Notes: a model not told the origin generated them from the sequence alone. DNA of 64,000 nt from Gynuella sunshinyii YC6258 (GCF_000940805.1 NZ_CP007142.1:2270593-2334592), one strand, 5' to 3'; shown: positions 7,619 to 17,135, numbered from the stretch's first letter. A program made the numbers and translations.

Positions 7619-9622
7619 TCAGATACTGCGTGCCACTTCATAGGCATCCCAGACTGCGTACATAATGTTCTGTACTTGCCTGGAATCACCAATCAGGTGT
7701 ACATCCGCCAGTTGGTTTTTCACCTCATCAAATAGGCTTCTTTCAGAGTGATAGCCAACGGCCAGAATGGCTGAATCCGCCTTGATAGTCGTTTTCTCAC
7801 CAAGGTTCTGATTATGGATGACAAAACCGTCTGCATTCTGTTCAACGACTTTGGAGCTGGTGAAAATCTCGATTTTCTTGAATCGCATGAGTTCGAGTAA
7901 CATCTCACTGTTGGCATGGCACAGTGGTCCGGCAAGTTGCAGCAGGCCATCCTGTAATTCAACCATGTATACTTTTTTACCCATGTTGTGCAACCACAGT
8001 GCGGTCTCGCAGCCGACCAGTCCGCCGCCTATGATCAGAATGGTGTCGCCAGGATCTTTCCTGCCCAGCAATACGTCGGTGGCAGTATAGACATTATCGG
8101 CTCCGGGTATTTCCAGCATTCGGGCTTTTGATCCGGTTGCCATGATCACGGTATCCGGTTTATGTTGCGCAAATGTGTCCGGACCGACAGGACTGTTCAG
8201 ATGAACGTTGATTTTCAGTTCTTCGAGTTCGGCGCGGTACCAGTCGAGCAGGGCGAAATCGTCTTCTTTGAAATCCGGAACCCCGCCTGCCAGTACCACT
8301 CCGCCGAGTTTGTCGCTGGCTTCAAATAATTCCACTTCGTGACCACGCAGTTTGGCAACCCGAGCGGCTTCCATACCGGCGACACCACCACCGACGATCA
8401 TGACTTTTTTCTTAATTAATGCAGGAATCAATGCGTAGTCTTTCTCACGTCCGGCGGCCGGATTGACGGCACAGGAAACCGATGTGAATTTTGCCAGGCG
8501 TCCCATACAACCTTCCTGACAGGACAGACATGGACGGATTTTTTCCGCTTTTCCGGCTTTGACTTTATTGGGGATATCCGCATCAGCCAGTAAGGGTCTG
8601 GCCAGACCAATCATATCGGTTTTACCTTCCGCAATGGCTCTGGATGCCAGCTCGGGGTCGTCCATACGACCGGCGGTGATGATCGGAATTTTCACCGTGT
8701 TTTTGAGAATTTCGTTATAGGGCAGGTACAGCCCTTTGTCCTGATACATCGGTGGATGGCTCCAGTACCAGGAATCATAAGAGCCGACGTCACCGTTCAG
8801 TGCGTCATAGCCTGCCGCTTCGAGAATTTTGGCCGCTTCGATACCTTCTTCAATGTCGCGCCCTTTTTCTTCAAACTCTTCGCCTGGCAGACCACCTTTG
8901 AGCCAGTCTTTGATAAAGCTTTTAATGCTGTATCGCAGCGATACCGGGAAGTCCTGGCCGCAACGTTCTTTGATCGCCTTGACGATATCCGTTGCAAACC
9001 GCAAGCGGTTTTCCAGGCTGCCGCCATATTCATCAGTTCTGCGGTTAAAGAATGAGATAGCAAACTGATCTAGCAAATAGCCTTCATGGACAGCATGGAT
9101 TTCCACACCATCGAAACCTGCTTTCTGACTGATTTCTGCAGAGTCGGCAAATTTTCGAATGTAGGTTTTGATTTCTTCAATGGTCAACGCCCGACAGGTA
9201 ACTCCAGGAATCCAGCGGTGGGGAATCTCTGAAGGTGCCACAGCTGTTCTGCCAACAATGGAAGGAATACTGACCCGGCCAAAACCGGCAGACAGTTGCA
9301 GGAATATTTTTGCGTCGTAAGCATGAATCCGCTCGGTCATCAATTTTGCAGTTTTGATGAAATTAATGGGGTTCAGGGTAGGGCAAGGCATTGATGGCAG
9401 AGCGCATTGTTCTATCTCGTTCTCTACCATGGTGACTCCCGGCATGATCAGGCCGGCACCGCCGCGGGCACGCTCGACATAGAATTCAACGCCGCGTTCA
9501 TTAAAGGAACCATCTGCGTCGCAGAAACCGCCAGGACCCATGGGAGCCAGCATGTAACGGTTTTTGATTTCCACGCTGCCGATTTTGATTGGCTCAAAAA
9601 GATTTGGATATTGTTTGCTCAT
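7619..9622 (-). CDS. NADH:flavin oxidoreductase / 2-enoate reductase-like iron-sulfur flavoprotein
   Basis: A 667-residue multi-domain flavoprotein of the 2,4-dienoyl-CoA reductase/enoate reductase type. Residues 1-350 form an old-yellow-enzyme TIM barrel (FEPIKIGSVEIKNRYMLAPMG; GFDGVEIHAVHEGYLLDQF; FFNRRTDEYGGSLENR). Next comes a [4Fe-4S] motif, CLSCQEGCMG with a further Cys in SVSCAVNP. The C-terminal half has two dinucleotide folds (VMIVGGGVAGMEAARVAKL; DTILIIGGGLVGCETALWL). Such enzymes pass NAD(P)H electrons through FAD and the cluster to FMN and reduce an activated double bond. The substrate cannot be told: dienoyl-CoA, 2-enoates and related compounds are all possible. A TetR gene lies upstream in the same direction and may control it. 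Confidence 0.88.
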   Translation of the reverse strand: MSKQYPNLFEPIKIGSVEIKNRYMLAPMGPGGFCDADGSFNERGVEFYVERARGGAGLIMPGVTMVENEIEQCALPSMPCPTLNPINFIKTAKLMTERIHAYDAKIFLQLSAGFGRVSIPSIVGRTAVAPSEIPHRWIPGVTCRALTIEEIKTYIRKFADSAEISQKAGFDGVEIHAVHEGYLLDQFAISFFNRRTDEYGGSLENRLRFATDIVKAIKERCGQDFPVSLRYSIKSFIKDWLKGGLPGEEFEEKGRDIEEGIEAAKILEAAGYDALNGDVGSYDSWYWSHPPMYQDKGLYLPYNEILKNTVKIPIITAGRMDDPELASRAIAEGKTDMIGLARPLLADADIPNKVKAGKAEKIRPCLSCQEGCMGRLAKFTSVSCAVNPAAGREKDYALIPALIKKKVMIVGGGVAGMEAARVAKLRGHEVELFEASDKLGGVVLAGGVPDFKEDDFALLDWYRAELEELKINVHLNSPVGPDTFAQHKPDTVIMATGSKARMLEIPGADNVYTATDVLLGRKDPGDTILIIGGGLVGCETALWLHNMGKKVYMVELQDGLLQLAGPLCHANSEMLLELMRFKKIEIFTSSKVVEQNADGFVIHNQNLGEKTTIKADSAILAVGYHSERSLFDEVKNQLADVHLIGDSRQVQNIMYAVWDAYEVARSI

Positions 9623-9917
9623 AACATCACCTGCTTAAAAGAAAAAAACTGTATTCGAACCCGTTACTGCTCAGACTGTTGTTTATGACCTGCGCGGAAT
9701 GCGGTGATAAATCTGCTTAAATACTGCCCGAAAACGTATGTTTGTCTGCGGGTGCTGGAGCCGCCTGTTACTGATCTTTCTGCACTTGCTACAGTCTGCG
9801 AACCGATTCACCGAATCTATTCGGTTAAAAATGTAGCGCGATTTTAAGGCCGACGAGCTGACCTTTATCAATCACAGTGGAAATATTATTTGCCGCGGGT
9901 GCTGTGGGGCGGAACGA

Positions 9918-10505
9918 TCAGTTTTCAAAGAGGGTGATGAGTCGCCCCATATATTGCTTCATCTGTTGCTGAAGATCATAGTTTCCGTCCTGCAGGCACC
10001 AGTTGAAAACGATACCCCGTGCAGCGATGAACAGGTATTCGGCAATTTGCTCGGCGCTCTGTTGTGAGCTGAGTTCACCGATTTGTTGCCCCTGTCGAAT
10101 TACGATCAGCAGTACTTCCTGCATACCCCGGTGTTTTTTCAGGAACCATTTGTTTTCTGCGTGGTACAGCACTTTCATGGTGTCCACACCCATGCGGATG
10201 TTGTAATCGGCGTAACAACCAAAGTACTGAACGATTCGTTCCATGACCGTAGTGGCGGTTAATTGCTGTCTGACGGTGTTCTCGAAATAGTCGTCAGCAT
10301 CGTGATACAACTGCGACAGAATGTCTTCTTTTGATTGAAAGTGATGATAAAAGGCACCAACTGACACGTTTGCAGCTTTGCTGATCTGTTCAATTGTAGT
10401 GCCGTGATAACCTTTTTTTTCCATCAGGCTCAGGCCGACCCGGTAAATATGTTGTCGGGTTTGTAAAGCCTGTTGCTGGCGTTTGGTCATGGACTGGGAC
10501 TTCAA
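9918..10505 (-). CDS. TetR/AcrR family transcriptional regulator
   Basis: 195 residues. The N-terminal helix-turn-helix is typical of TetR (GYHGTTIEQISKAANVSVGAFYHHFQSKEDIL, residues about 33-64, given here in outline: TTIEQISKAANVSVGAFYHH). The C-terminal ligand domain is unassignable. It precedes the enoate-reductase-like gene by 295 bases on the same strand, so control of that gene by an acyl or aromatic ligand is plausible but not shown. The 295-base gap has no clear palindrome. An alternative start at 10490 is possible. Confidence 0.88.
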   Translation of the reverse strand: MKSQSMTKRQQQALQTRQHIYRVGLSLMEKKGYHGTTIEQISKAANVSVGAFYHHFQSKEDILSQLYHDADDYFENTVRQQLTATTVMERIVQYFGCYADYNIRMGVDTMKVLYHAENKWFLKKHRGMQEVLLIVIRQGQQIGELSSQQSAEQIAEYLFIAARGIVFNWCLQDGNYDLQQQMKQYMGRLITLFEN

Positions 10506-10730
10506 AGTTGCTCTCTACAGTAATCATGAAACCGTGGCAGTTTACTGGGCTGCAAGGTTGATTGAAATATACGATTCCGGAATCGTTGTGCTGGATCATC
10601 CTCATGAGATGTCTGAAACGGAGTATTCATTATTTCTTTCCCGGTTGTACGCTCTGGTTGTCAATCGATAGTGCAGAAATCATTTGACATGAAATGAATA
10701 TGTACAAAAAAGCTGTTCAAAATGAACAAC

Positions 10731-11210
10731 TTAGCGACCGGGAATGTCGATATCCAACAGTGGTGCCGCATCCAGAGACTCTGCATCCATCATGGATCCC
10801 ACTCGTTGGAGAGAGGACAGGATCTGGGTTTTCTCCCACTCATTCAGATTTTCAAACTTGTTGATGAACTCCTCGTGCAATAGCGGAGGCACGGTTCGGA
10901 GTATTTCATGCCCTTCCGCAGTGAGACGGGCGTTGACAATTCTGCGGTCGGTATTGCCGCGAACCCTTTCAATCAAATGCCGGGTTTCCAGGCGATTCAG
11001 GATAGTGGTGACGGTTGCCTGGCTCAACGATACGCTGTCCGATATCCGCTTAACGGTTACATCCCCCAGCTCTTCAATGGCGCGTAGCACCATAACCTGT
11101 GGGATCGTCAGGCCACACGCTTTCACAATGCGTTTCGACTGTAAGTCGGTAGCCCGGATAATTCGCCGCAGGGATATCAGAACCTCCTGCCAATATGTAT
11201 TTTGTTTCAT
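10731..11210 (-). CDS. MarR family regulator, candidate osmotic-stress (CosR/EctR-like) regulator
   Basis: 159 residues with a winged helix-turn-helix of MarR type: LTIPQVMVLRAIEELGDVTV, then SDSVSLSQATVTTILNRLE and the wing RGNTDRRIVNARLTAEG. MarR proteins of the CosR/EctR group control compatible-solute synthesis and uptake genes, and this gene is divergent from a glycine-betaine-type ABC operon. That supports an osmoregulatory role by context. The shared 378-base intergenic region is full of dyads that could be its operators. No other target is visible. Confidence 0.82.
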   Translation of the reverse strand: MKQNTYWQEVLISLRRIIRATDLQSKRIVKACGLTIPQVMVLRAIEELGDVTVKRISDSVSLSQATVTTILNRLETRHLIERVRGNTDRRIVNARLTAEGHEILRTVPPLLHEEFINKFENLNEWEKTQILSSLQRVGSMMDAESLDAAPLLDIDIPGR

Positions 11211-11263
11211 ACCTTCCTATTAATCCGGCAATTAAATAGATCGTCCTGATCTCTTTAATTGTC

Positions 11264-11361
11264 GCCCCGATAAATCTGGTGGTGTTGTGCGCAACCCCGA
11301 ATCGTCGGACCGTTTGATTTATCGGGGCTCGCATTGGCTATGGTCAATGGTGTGGTCCGAC
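11264..11361. repeat. Two interlocked inverted repeats (pseudoknot-like layout)
   Basis: A perfect 13-bp repeat, GCCCCGATAAATC (11264-11276) and GATTTATCGGGGC (11316-11328), encloses GTTG-TGCG-CAAC. Inside its loop lies GTCGGACC (11304-11311), which pairs perfectly with GGTCCGAC (11354-11361) outside the loop. This arrangement could be overlapping operators at DNA level or an RNA pseudoknot. It lies between the MarR gene and the ABC operon. Confidence 0.65.
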
Positions 11362-11386
11362 ACCTCGGTGCATTCCTGCATCACAC

Positions 11387-11420
11387 TATTAACCCGACAC
11401 GTATACGTGCCAGGTTAATA
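11387..11420. promoter_or_regulatory. 34-bp interrupted palindrome, candidate operator
   Basis: TATTAACC (11387-11394) and GGTTAATA (11413-11420) are exact reverse complements placed symmetrically around the 12-bp palindrome CACGTATACGTG (11398-11409). The whole site has one centre of symmetry, as expected for a dimeric winged-helix regulator such as the adjacent MarR protein. Binding is inferred. Confidence 0.6.
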
Positions 11421-11524
11421 TAACCTCTGATTCGGCTTTTATTATAACGTGAATTCAGAAATTTCCAGTTTTTTGATAGACGGATATATATGGGGTTTCT
11501 GGTCAGACTGTCTAAGTTATTGAT

Positions 11525-11553
11525 TTGAACTCAAAATATTAGATGTGTATGCT
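11525..11553 (+). promoter_or_regulatory. Candidate sigma-70 promoter of the compatible-solute ABC operon
   Basis: TTGAAC (11525-11530), a 17-base spacer and TATGCT (11548-11553), 36 bases before the ATG of the substrate-binding protein. TGGAG at 11579-11583 is the ribosome-binding site. The match is good but unverified. Confidence 0.5.
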
Positions 11554-11588
11554 TAAAAAGAATGTCAAATCGTAATACTGGAGTTGTT

Positions 11589-12575
11589 ATGAATATCAGA
11601 GTTGTGTTAACGCTGGCGCTAGTGATTGGTTTTTCACAAGCGCAGGCTGCTTGTGGAAAGGTGACGATTGCTGATATGAACTGGAGTTCAGCAACCTTAA
11701 TGGCCAATGTAGATCGTTTTATTCTTGAGCACGGTTATGGCTGTAATGCTGAAATCGTACCGGGCGACACCATGCCGACCGGAACATCCATGATTGAGAA
11801 AGGTGAACCGGACATTGCCCCGGAAATGTGGAGCAATTCCATGAAAGCGGCATTGGACCGTGGGGTTGAGGAAAAACGCCTTCGCTATGCTGGCAAGTCG
11901 CTGTCCGACGGTGGTGAAGAAGGATTTTGGGTGCCTCAGTACCTGGTGGACAAATACCCTGAAATGGCAACCATCCAGGGAGTGATCAAGCATGCAGACC
12001 TGTTCAAACACCCGGAAGACGACAAGCGACATGCATTCTATGGTTGCCCGGCTGGATGGAATTGCCAGATCTCGGCCACTAATCTGTTCAAAGCACTTAA
12101 CCTGGCCGATTATGGTTTTGATCAGATTGATCCGGGGTCAGGTGCTGGTCTGGCCGGTGCCATTGCCAAAGCGTATGAACGTCAGGAAGCCTGGTTTGGT
12201 TACTACTGGGCACCCACCTCCATTCTGGGTAAATACAAAATGGTGAAAGTGGACTTTGGTTCCGGCATCGATAAGGATGAATACATCAACTGTACCAGCA
12301 GCGATGCCTGTCAAAATCCAAAAGTCACCATGTACCCACCTTCTCTGGTACAAACGGTTACCACAGAAAGCTTTGCCTCTCAGGCTCCCGATGCATACGC
12401 TTATCTGACCAAGCGCTCATACACCAATGCCTTGATGAACGAGCTGCTGGCCTGGATGGAAGACAATCAGGCCGATGGGGAAACGGCCATGTATCATTTC
12501 CTGGCAAATTATCAGGACGTTTGGAAACCCTGGGTTTCAGTCGACGTTGCCAAAAAAGTCAGCGATGCCCTCTAG
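11589..12575 (+). CDS. Glycine betaine/choline-type ABC transporter substrate-binding protein
   Basis: 328 residues with a signal peptide (MNIRVVLTLALVIGFSQAQA). The mature part reads ACGKVTIADMNWSSATLMAN, the start pattern of OpuAC/ProX-like proteins that bind quaternary ammonium solutes. Tryptophans in EMWSNSM, GWNCQIS and FGYYWAPTS could form the aromatic cage. I chose the ATG at 11589 because TGGAG lies five bases upstream and the signal peptide starts there; the ATG at 11562 would add nine polar residues. It is first in an operon with permease and ATPase genes, followed by a hairpin that may protect its transcript. Betaine, proline betaine, choline and carnitine cannot be distinguished. 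Confidence 0.88.
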   Translation: MNIRVVLTLALVIGFSQAQAACGKVTIADMNWSSATLMANVDRFILEHGYGCNAEIVPGDTMPTGTSMIEKGEPDIAPEMWSNSMKAALDRGVEEKRLRYAGKSLSDGGEEGFWVPQYLVDKYPEMATIQGVIKHADLFKHPEDDKRHAFYGCPAGWNCQISATNLFKALNLADYGFDQIDPGSGAGLAGAIAKAYERQEAWFGYYWAPTSILGKYKMVKVDFGSGIDKDEYINCTSSDACQNPKVTMYPPSLVQTVTTESFASQAPDAYAYLTKRSYTNALMNELLAWMEDNQADGETAMYHFLANYQDVWKPWVSVDVAKKVSDAL

Positions 12576-12595
12576 TTTATTTATGAGTGTTTCCC

Positions 12596-12615
12596 GGCCA
12601 CCCCTGGTGGTGGCC
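12596..12615 (+). terminator. Intercistronic hairpin after the substrate-binding protein gene
   Basis: GGCCACC (12596-12602), loop CCTGGT, GGTGGCC (12609-12615), without a U-tract. Hairpins in this position commonly stabilise the upstream message so that binding protein is made in excess over the permease. It may also attenuate read-through. Confidence 0.5.
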
Positions 12616-12650
12616 GATGCCTGTTACAGTCATAAACAAAAGGTATCCAT

Positions 12651-13550
12651 ATGGCAGACTCATCATGGTTAACCCGTTTTCCGGAAATGGAGCGCACCGA
12701 TCTGCTGGCGATCCGCAAAACACTGGACGAGGGTTTTCGTAATTTTTCCCGGGCATATGGCGATGCCATCGAATCTTTTTTTGATCCCTTATTAGCTTTT
12801 CTGGTCTGGTTTGAAAAGCTGTTGCTCAATACTCCCTGGTGGATTGTTCTTCTTTGTATTACCGCACTTGCGTACTTTGCCAGCCGCTCCTGGAAGTTGT
12901 GTCTGGGAGTCGTGATTTCTTTTTTACTGATCGGCTATTTTGGCATGTGGGAAGATACCATGCGAACTATGAGTATCATTATTGTCAGTACGGTGCTGGC
13001 GCTGCTCATTGGTCTGCCGGTAGGAATTCTGATGTCCCGCTCGGACCGGACACAAATGATCGTAACCCCGCTGCTCGATATCATGCAGACCCTGCCTGGA
13101 TTTGTGTACCTGATTCCAGTGGTCATGTTGTTGGGGATCGGTAAGGTTCCCGGAGTGATTGCGGTGGTCATTTATGCAATTCCTCCGATTATCCGACTGA
13201 CCAATCTCGGAATCCGGCTGGTGGATGCCGAAGTGATGGAGGCCGCGACGGCTTACGGTGCCAGTCCAATGCAACGTCTGCTCGGGGTACAGATTCCGCT
13301 TGCCATGCCAACTATTATGGCCGGTATCAACCAGACGATCATGATGGCATTGTCCATGGTGGTGATTGCCTCAATGATTGGTGTGAAGGGACTTGGGCAG
13401 CCAGTGCTTAAGGCCATTACCAATCAGTATTTCACCTTGGGCATGTTGAACGGACTTGCAATTGTTGTCCTGGCTATTGTGTTTGACCGGATTTCCCAGG
13501 CCTATGCCAAGCGTACCCAGGCTCATCTTGGGGGCATCAAAAATGGATGA
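12651..13550 (+). CDS. Glycine betaine/proline-type ABC transporter permease (ProW-like)
   Basis: 299 residues with about seven hydrophobic segments after a soluble N-terminal 60. The ProW/OpuA permease features are present: VGILMSRSDRTQMIVTPLLD, MQTLPGFVYLIPVVMLLGIG, and the coupling-helix (EAA-like) loop EVMEAATAYGASPMQRLLGVQIPLAMP. It sits in the inner membrane and binds the ATPase encoded next, whose start overlaps its stop. The ATG at 12651 lies after an AAAGGT. Single permease type, expected to work as a homodimer. Confidence 0.93.
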   Translation: MADSSWLTRFPEMERTDLLAIRKTLDEGFRNFSRAYGDAIESFFDPLLAFLVWFEKLLLNTPWWIVLLCITALAYFASRSWKLCLGVVISFLLIGYFGMWEDTMRTMSIIIVSTVLALLIGLPVGILMSRSDRTQMIVTPLLDIMQTLPGFVYLIPVVMLLGIGKVPGVIAVVIYAIPPIIRLTNLGIRLVDAEVMEAATAYGASPMQRLLGVQIPLAMPTIMAGINQTIMMALSMVVIASMIGVKGLGQPVLKAITNQYFTLGMLNGLAIVVLAIVFDRISQAYAKRTQAHLGGIKNG

Positions 13551-14793
13551 GGCGATGATTCGGATAGAGGGGCTGTATAAGATTTTTGGTGATCGTCCGG
13601 AAGCGATCATGCCCATGGTCATGGAAGGCAAAAGCAAGGAGCAGATCCTGGCTGAGACAGGTCATACTCTGGGGTTGAAGGATATTAACCTGAGTATTAA
13701 GAAAGGTGAGATTTTTGTCATTATGGGCCTGTCCGGTTCCGGCAAATCGACACTGATCCGCCACTTCAATCGCCTGATTGATCCAACTCGTGGGATCATT
13801 CGGGTTGAAGATACTGATGTCATGCAGCTTTCTAAAAAAGAGTTGCAGGAGTTTCGACGCCATAAAATGTCAATGGTGTTTCAGCGCTTTGGCCTGATGC
13901 CGCATCGAACCGTTATTGAGAATGTTGCCTATGGTCTGGCGGTGCAGAGAGTGGATAAACACACCCGTACCGAAAAAGCACGGCAGTGGTTGGAAACGGT
14001 TGGTTTGTCGGGTTACGAACAGCAGTACCCATCGCAACTGTCAGGTGGTCAGCAACAGCGTGTCGGACTGGCCAGGGCGCTGTGCACTGATGCTGAAATT
14101 CTGTTAATGGATGAAGCATTTTCAGCGCTGGACCCGTTGATTCGCAGTGAAATGCAGGACCAGCTCATTGAATTGCAGCAGAAGCTGCACAAAACCATCA
14201 TTTTTATTACTCATGATCTCGACGAAGCGTTGCGGCTCGGCGATCGTATTGCAATATTGAAAGACGGAGTATTGGATCAACAGGGCACTCCTGACGAGAT
14301 TCTGTTGCATCCGGCGACAGCTTATGTGGAAGCGTTTGTCAAAGATGTAAACCGGGCCAGAGCACTAACGGTTGAGACTGTCATGAAACCCGCGCCTTAC
14401 CGGATCTCTGCTGAAACCATCGAGGAAGCGTTGGCACAGATGAAGCAGTTTAAAAGCGAGTATGGTTATCATGTTACAGAAGACGGTTATCAGGGTTTTG
14501 TAACTCAGGCATCGCTGGAGCAATGTCGTGACGATCAGGGTGGAACCGGTAAGCTCTGTGAAGAAGTTTATCAGGAGTTGCCAACGGTCGCGCCTGATGA
14601 CATTCTCGAACGGGTCATACCGGACACGCTTGAATCCTCTTATTCGCTACCGGTAGTTGATACTGAGGGTAACCTTAAAGGCGAACTTGAGCGTAGCAGT
14701 GTGGCTGATATTTTTTCCGATTCATCGGACAAAGATGAGCCTGACACCGACGAGGTTGATCAGAAGCAGGCGGTTGATTCTGGCAGAAAATAG
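13543..14793 (+). CDS. Glycine betaine/proline-type ABC transporter ATP-binding protein (ProV-like)
   Basis: 416 residues. The N-terminal extension (IFGDRPEAIMPMVMEGKSKEQ) before the ABC domain is typical of ProV/OpuAA. Walker A is GLSGSGKST (62-70), the signature LSGGQQQR, Walker B ILLMDEAFSALDP, and the switch THDLDEAL. The C-terminal 130 residues resemble the CBS-type osmosensing tail (TVETVMKPAPYRISAETIEEALAQMK) but only parts of a CBS pair are recognisable, ending in an acidic tail. The ATG at 13543 overlaps the permease stop by 8 bases behind a GGGGG ribosome-binding site. Energises solute uptake during osmotic stress (family knowledge). Confidence 0.93.
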   Translation: MDEAMIRIEGLYKIFGDRPEAIMPMVMEGKSKEQILAETGHTLGLKDINLSIKKGEIFVIMGLSGSGKSTLIRHFNRLIDPTRGIIRVEDTDVMQLSKKELQEFRRHKMSMVFQRFGLMPHRTVIENVAYGLAVQRVDKHTRTEKARQWLETVGLSGYEQQYPSQLSGGQQQRVGLARALCTDAEILLMDEAFSALDPLIRSEMQDQLIELQQKLHKTIIFITHDLDEALRLGDRIAILKDGVLDQQGTPDEILLHPATAYVEAFVKDVNRARALTVETVMKPAPYRISAETIEEALAQMKQFKSEYGYHVTEDGYQGFVTQASLEQCRDDQGGTGKLCEEVYQELPTVAPDDILERVIPDTLESSYSLPVVDTEGNLKGELERSSVADIFSDSSDKDEPDTDEVDQKQAVDSGRK

Positions 14794-14807
14794 TCGTTCA
14801 GGATCCG

Positions 14808-14843
14808 AAAAAAAGCGAAACCATTTGGTTTCGCTTTTTTTTT
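14808..14843. terminator. Bidirectional Rho-independent terminator
   Basis: AGCGAAACC, loop ATTT, GGTTTCGCT (14814-14835), flanked by seven A on the left and nine T on the right. It serves both the ABC operon (+) and the convergent glycosyltransferase gene (-). Confidence 0.92.
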
Positions 14844-14857
14844 GGCTATGAGTGTTT

Positions 14858-16078
14858 TCAGGACTTGTTCCGGTTTTTAGCCTCTATCCATCTTCCCATA
14901 AATTCTGTTGCACGAAACTGAGTCTGCCATAACAGGTTGCCGTAAAAATTCTGTTCTCTGATGGTCGGCAGCTGCTGTTTCACGGTTGCTAATCGCTGTA
15001 CCAGTCGTGAGTTCAAAGTCTCGGGATGATTGACTGATTCGAGGACTTCATACCCCTGTTGTTGGAGTCGGTGCCAGAGTTGCGGGTCTTGATAGACATC
15101 AATTATCTGTTGGGCAAATACCGAAGCGGTATCGGCAGAAGGAAGTTCCCAGCTCTGTTCACCATTCATGCCCTCAGCGGCAATGGAGGTAAGAATGTTA
15201 GGAGTGCCGGTTCTGAAGCCATCGATCACTTTGCCTTTATTACCCGCACCAAAACGCAATGGTGCCAGATTGATCCGGTAAGCGGGCAGACCGAGGTCGA
15301 TGGATTCCATGCGGCCCTTGATCAGGAATCGCTTCGATGGTTGGTGCAACTGCTGTATACGCGCCGGTACGTACGCTCCATAAATATGACATTCCACACC
15401 TGGCAGCTGTGAATATATCTGCGGCCAGATATCCTGATACAACCATTCCACCGCATCAATATTCGGGGCATGCAGAAAGCCGCCAATAAAACACACATGG
15501 TGCCTGTGTTCATAGGGGAGCATCGCCGTGGCTGGTAGCGATTGGGCTGCAAATGGCAGGTGCAATAACAGTTGTCTTGATATCTGAAACTGCGATTGCA
15601 GCCAGGCCGTTTCATAGTCAGAGATAACCAGAGTCAGGTCGCTACGCAAAATGGCGGCAACTTCCCGGAACGCGATGTCATTGGTGAGAGAAGTGGGTTG
15701 TCCGCTCTTATGGCTTTGTTCTCGTATATGACGCAGGCTGTGTATGTCACTGGTATCCAGTACTCTGATCGCTTCGGGACATTGTTGCCGTACCCGCCAA
15801 CTGAATTGTTCCTCCGTCATAAAACGGTCGAAAATAACGATATCGGGGTTCAGCTGACTCAACCAAAGATCAAATGAATCTGAATTCATTTCGATTGCAC
15901 TGCAATGTATTCCCGGTAGTTCATCGGAGAATTCGCCGGCTTTGGCGGCACTGGCAAAATGAACATTGTGTGTGCAGGACTTTAGGTCGGAGAGGATCTG
16001 TAATGTCCGGGTACCGGCAGCGCTGGAGCGCGATTCCGGCCAGTTCTTGCCTATCAGAAGAGCAGTGTTGAATAGCAT
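14858..16078 (-). CDS. Family 4 (GT-B) glycosyltransferase
   Basis: 406 residues. The N-terminal half starts LLIGKNWPESRSSAAGTRTL and ends with the acceptor domain; the C-terminal half shows VCFIGGFLHAPNIDAVEWL and INLAPLRFGAGNKGKVIDGF, then a TSIAAEGM motif. This is the GT4 pattern (GSxxxxPNxxA..., then PLRxGAGxxxK and EG) that binds a sugar nucleotide. No polysaccharide cluster is adjacent; upstream is trpS. Acceptor and donor are unknown. Confidence 0.82.
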   Translation of the reverse strand: MLFNTALLIGKNWPESRSSAAGTRTLQILSDLKSCTHNVHFASAAKAGEFSDELPGIHCSAIEMNSDSFDLWLSQLNPDIVIFDRFMTEEQFSWRVRQQCPEAIRVLDTSDIHSLRHIREQSHKSGQPTSLTNDIAFREVAAILRSDLTLVISDYETAWLQSQFQISRQLLLHLPFAAQSLPATAMLPYEHRHHVCFIGGFLHAPNIDAVEWLYQDIWPQIYSQLPGVECHIYGAYVPARIQQLHQPSKRFLIKGRMESIDLGLPAYRINLAPLRFGAGNKGKVIDGFRTGTPNILTSIAAEGMNGEQSWELPSADTASVFAQQIIDVYQDPQLWHRLQQQGYEVLESVNHPETLNSRLVQRLATVKQQLPTIREQNFYGNLLWQTQFRATEFMGRWIEAKNRNKS

Positions 16079-16094
16079 GGATATGAATAATTAA

Positions 16095-16113
16095 GCCCGG
16101 AGCGAGCCCGGGC
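16095..16113 (-). terminator. Terminator-like hairpin after trpS
   Basis: GCCCGG (16095-16100) and CCGGGC (16108-16113) form a GC-rich stem. On the minus strand it is followed by TTAATTATT, a weak U-tract. It lies between trpS and the glycosyltransferase gene and could end or attenuate the trpS transcript. Confidence 0.5.
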
Positions 16114-16124
16114 CTGACAAGTGG

Positions 16125-17135
16125 TTAATAGATAGGAGCGATACCAACAGCTTTTTTGGCTTTTGCCAGTAATACTGCGGCTTTTTCCCGGGCTTTCGCC
16201 TCACCCTTTTTCAGGGTGGATTCGATGTAGTCCGGATTGGCCATCAGTTCATTGTAGGTCTGCCGTTTTTCTGCCAGCATCTCATTGAGATATTCAAACA
16301 GTTGTTTCTTAGCATCACCCCAGCCAATGCCGTCTGCATATTGTTGCCGTTTGGCGGCGATTTCCGCCGGTGTGGCAAATGCCGAAAAGATAGCAAACAG
16401 GTTGCAGCCGTCAGGATCCTTGGGCTCACCAGGTTCCAGGGAATTAGTGACGATTTTGTTGATCAGCTTGCGAAACTTTTTCTCGTCTTCGAATAATGGA
16501 ATGGTGTTGTTGTAGCTTTTGCTCATTTTCCGACCATCCAGTCCTGGCAATACCATGGAATTTTCCTGTACCACCACTTCTGGCAGATTAAATGTCTCAC
16601 CGAAAATATGATTAAAGCGGGCAGCGATGTCGCGGCACATTTCCAGATGCTGAATCTGGTCTTTGCCAACGGGCACTTTGTGAGCGTTAAACATCAGAAT
16701 ATCCGCAGACATCAGTATCGGATAACTGAACAGTCCCATGGTGATGCCTTTGTCCGGATCGACGTCATCGCTGTCGACATTTTCCTGTACTGCCGCTTTA
16801 TAAGCGTGAGCACGATTCATAAGACCTTTTGCGGTTACGCAGGTCAGCAGCCAGTTCAGTTCAAGAATTTCGGGAATATTGGATTGCCGGTAAAAAAAGA
16901 CTTTTTCCGGATCGAGTCCGCAGGCCAGCCAGGTTGCAGCAATGGCCTTGGTGGATTCCTGTACCCGTACAGGATCATGGCATTTGATCAGGGCATGGTA
17001 ATCGGCCATGAAATAATAGGACTCAACATCGTCTTTCAGGGCGGTTTCGATGGCCGGGCGGATAGCACCGGCATAATTGCCCAGGTGGGGAATGCCGGTT
17101 GTGGTGATCCCGGTCAGAACAATCTGTTTACTCAT
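16125..17135 (-). CDS. trpS: Tryptophanyl-tRNA synthetase
   Basis: 336 residues, the usual TrpS length. Class I signatures are HLGN (17-20, the HIGH box) and KMSKS (203-207) in [30 protein letters not shown] is the conserved tRNA/Trp site segment. It charges tRNA-Trp in the cytoplasm. The gene seems monocistronic or leads a short unit with the glycosyltransferase gene downstream; a GC-rich hairpin lies between. Confidence 0.97.
   Translation of the reverse strand: MSKQIVLTGITTTGIPHLGNYAGAIRPAIETALKDDVESYYFMADYHALIKCHDPVRVQESTKAIAATWLACGLDPEKVFFYRQSNIPEILELNWLLTCVTAKGLMNRAHAYKAAVQENVDSDDVDPDKGITMGLFSYPILMSADILMFNAHKVPVGKDQIQHLEMCRDIAARFNHIFGETFNLPEVVVQENSMVLPGLDGRKMSKSYNNTIPLFEDEKKFRKLINKIVTNSLEPGEPKDPDGCNLFAIFSAFATPAEIAAKRQQYADGIGWGDAKKQLFEYLNEMLAEKRQTYNELMANPDYIESTLKKGEAKAREKAAVLLAKAKKAVGIAPIY

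Noticed and set aside
10483-10671. Small + strand frame between the TetR and MarR genes
   Set aside because: It overlaps the TetR start, has no ribosome-binding site and no recognisable feature.
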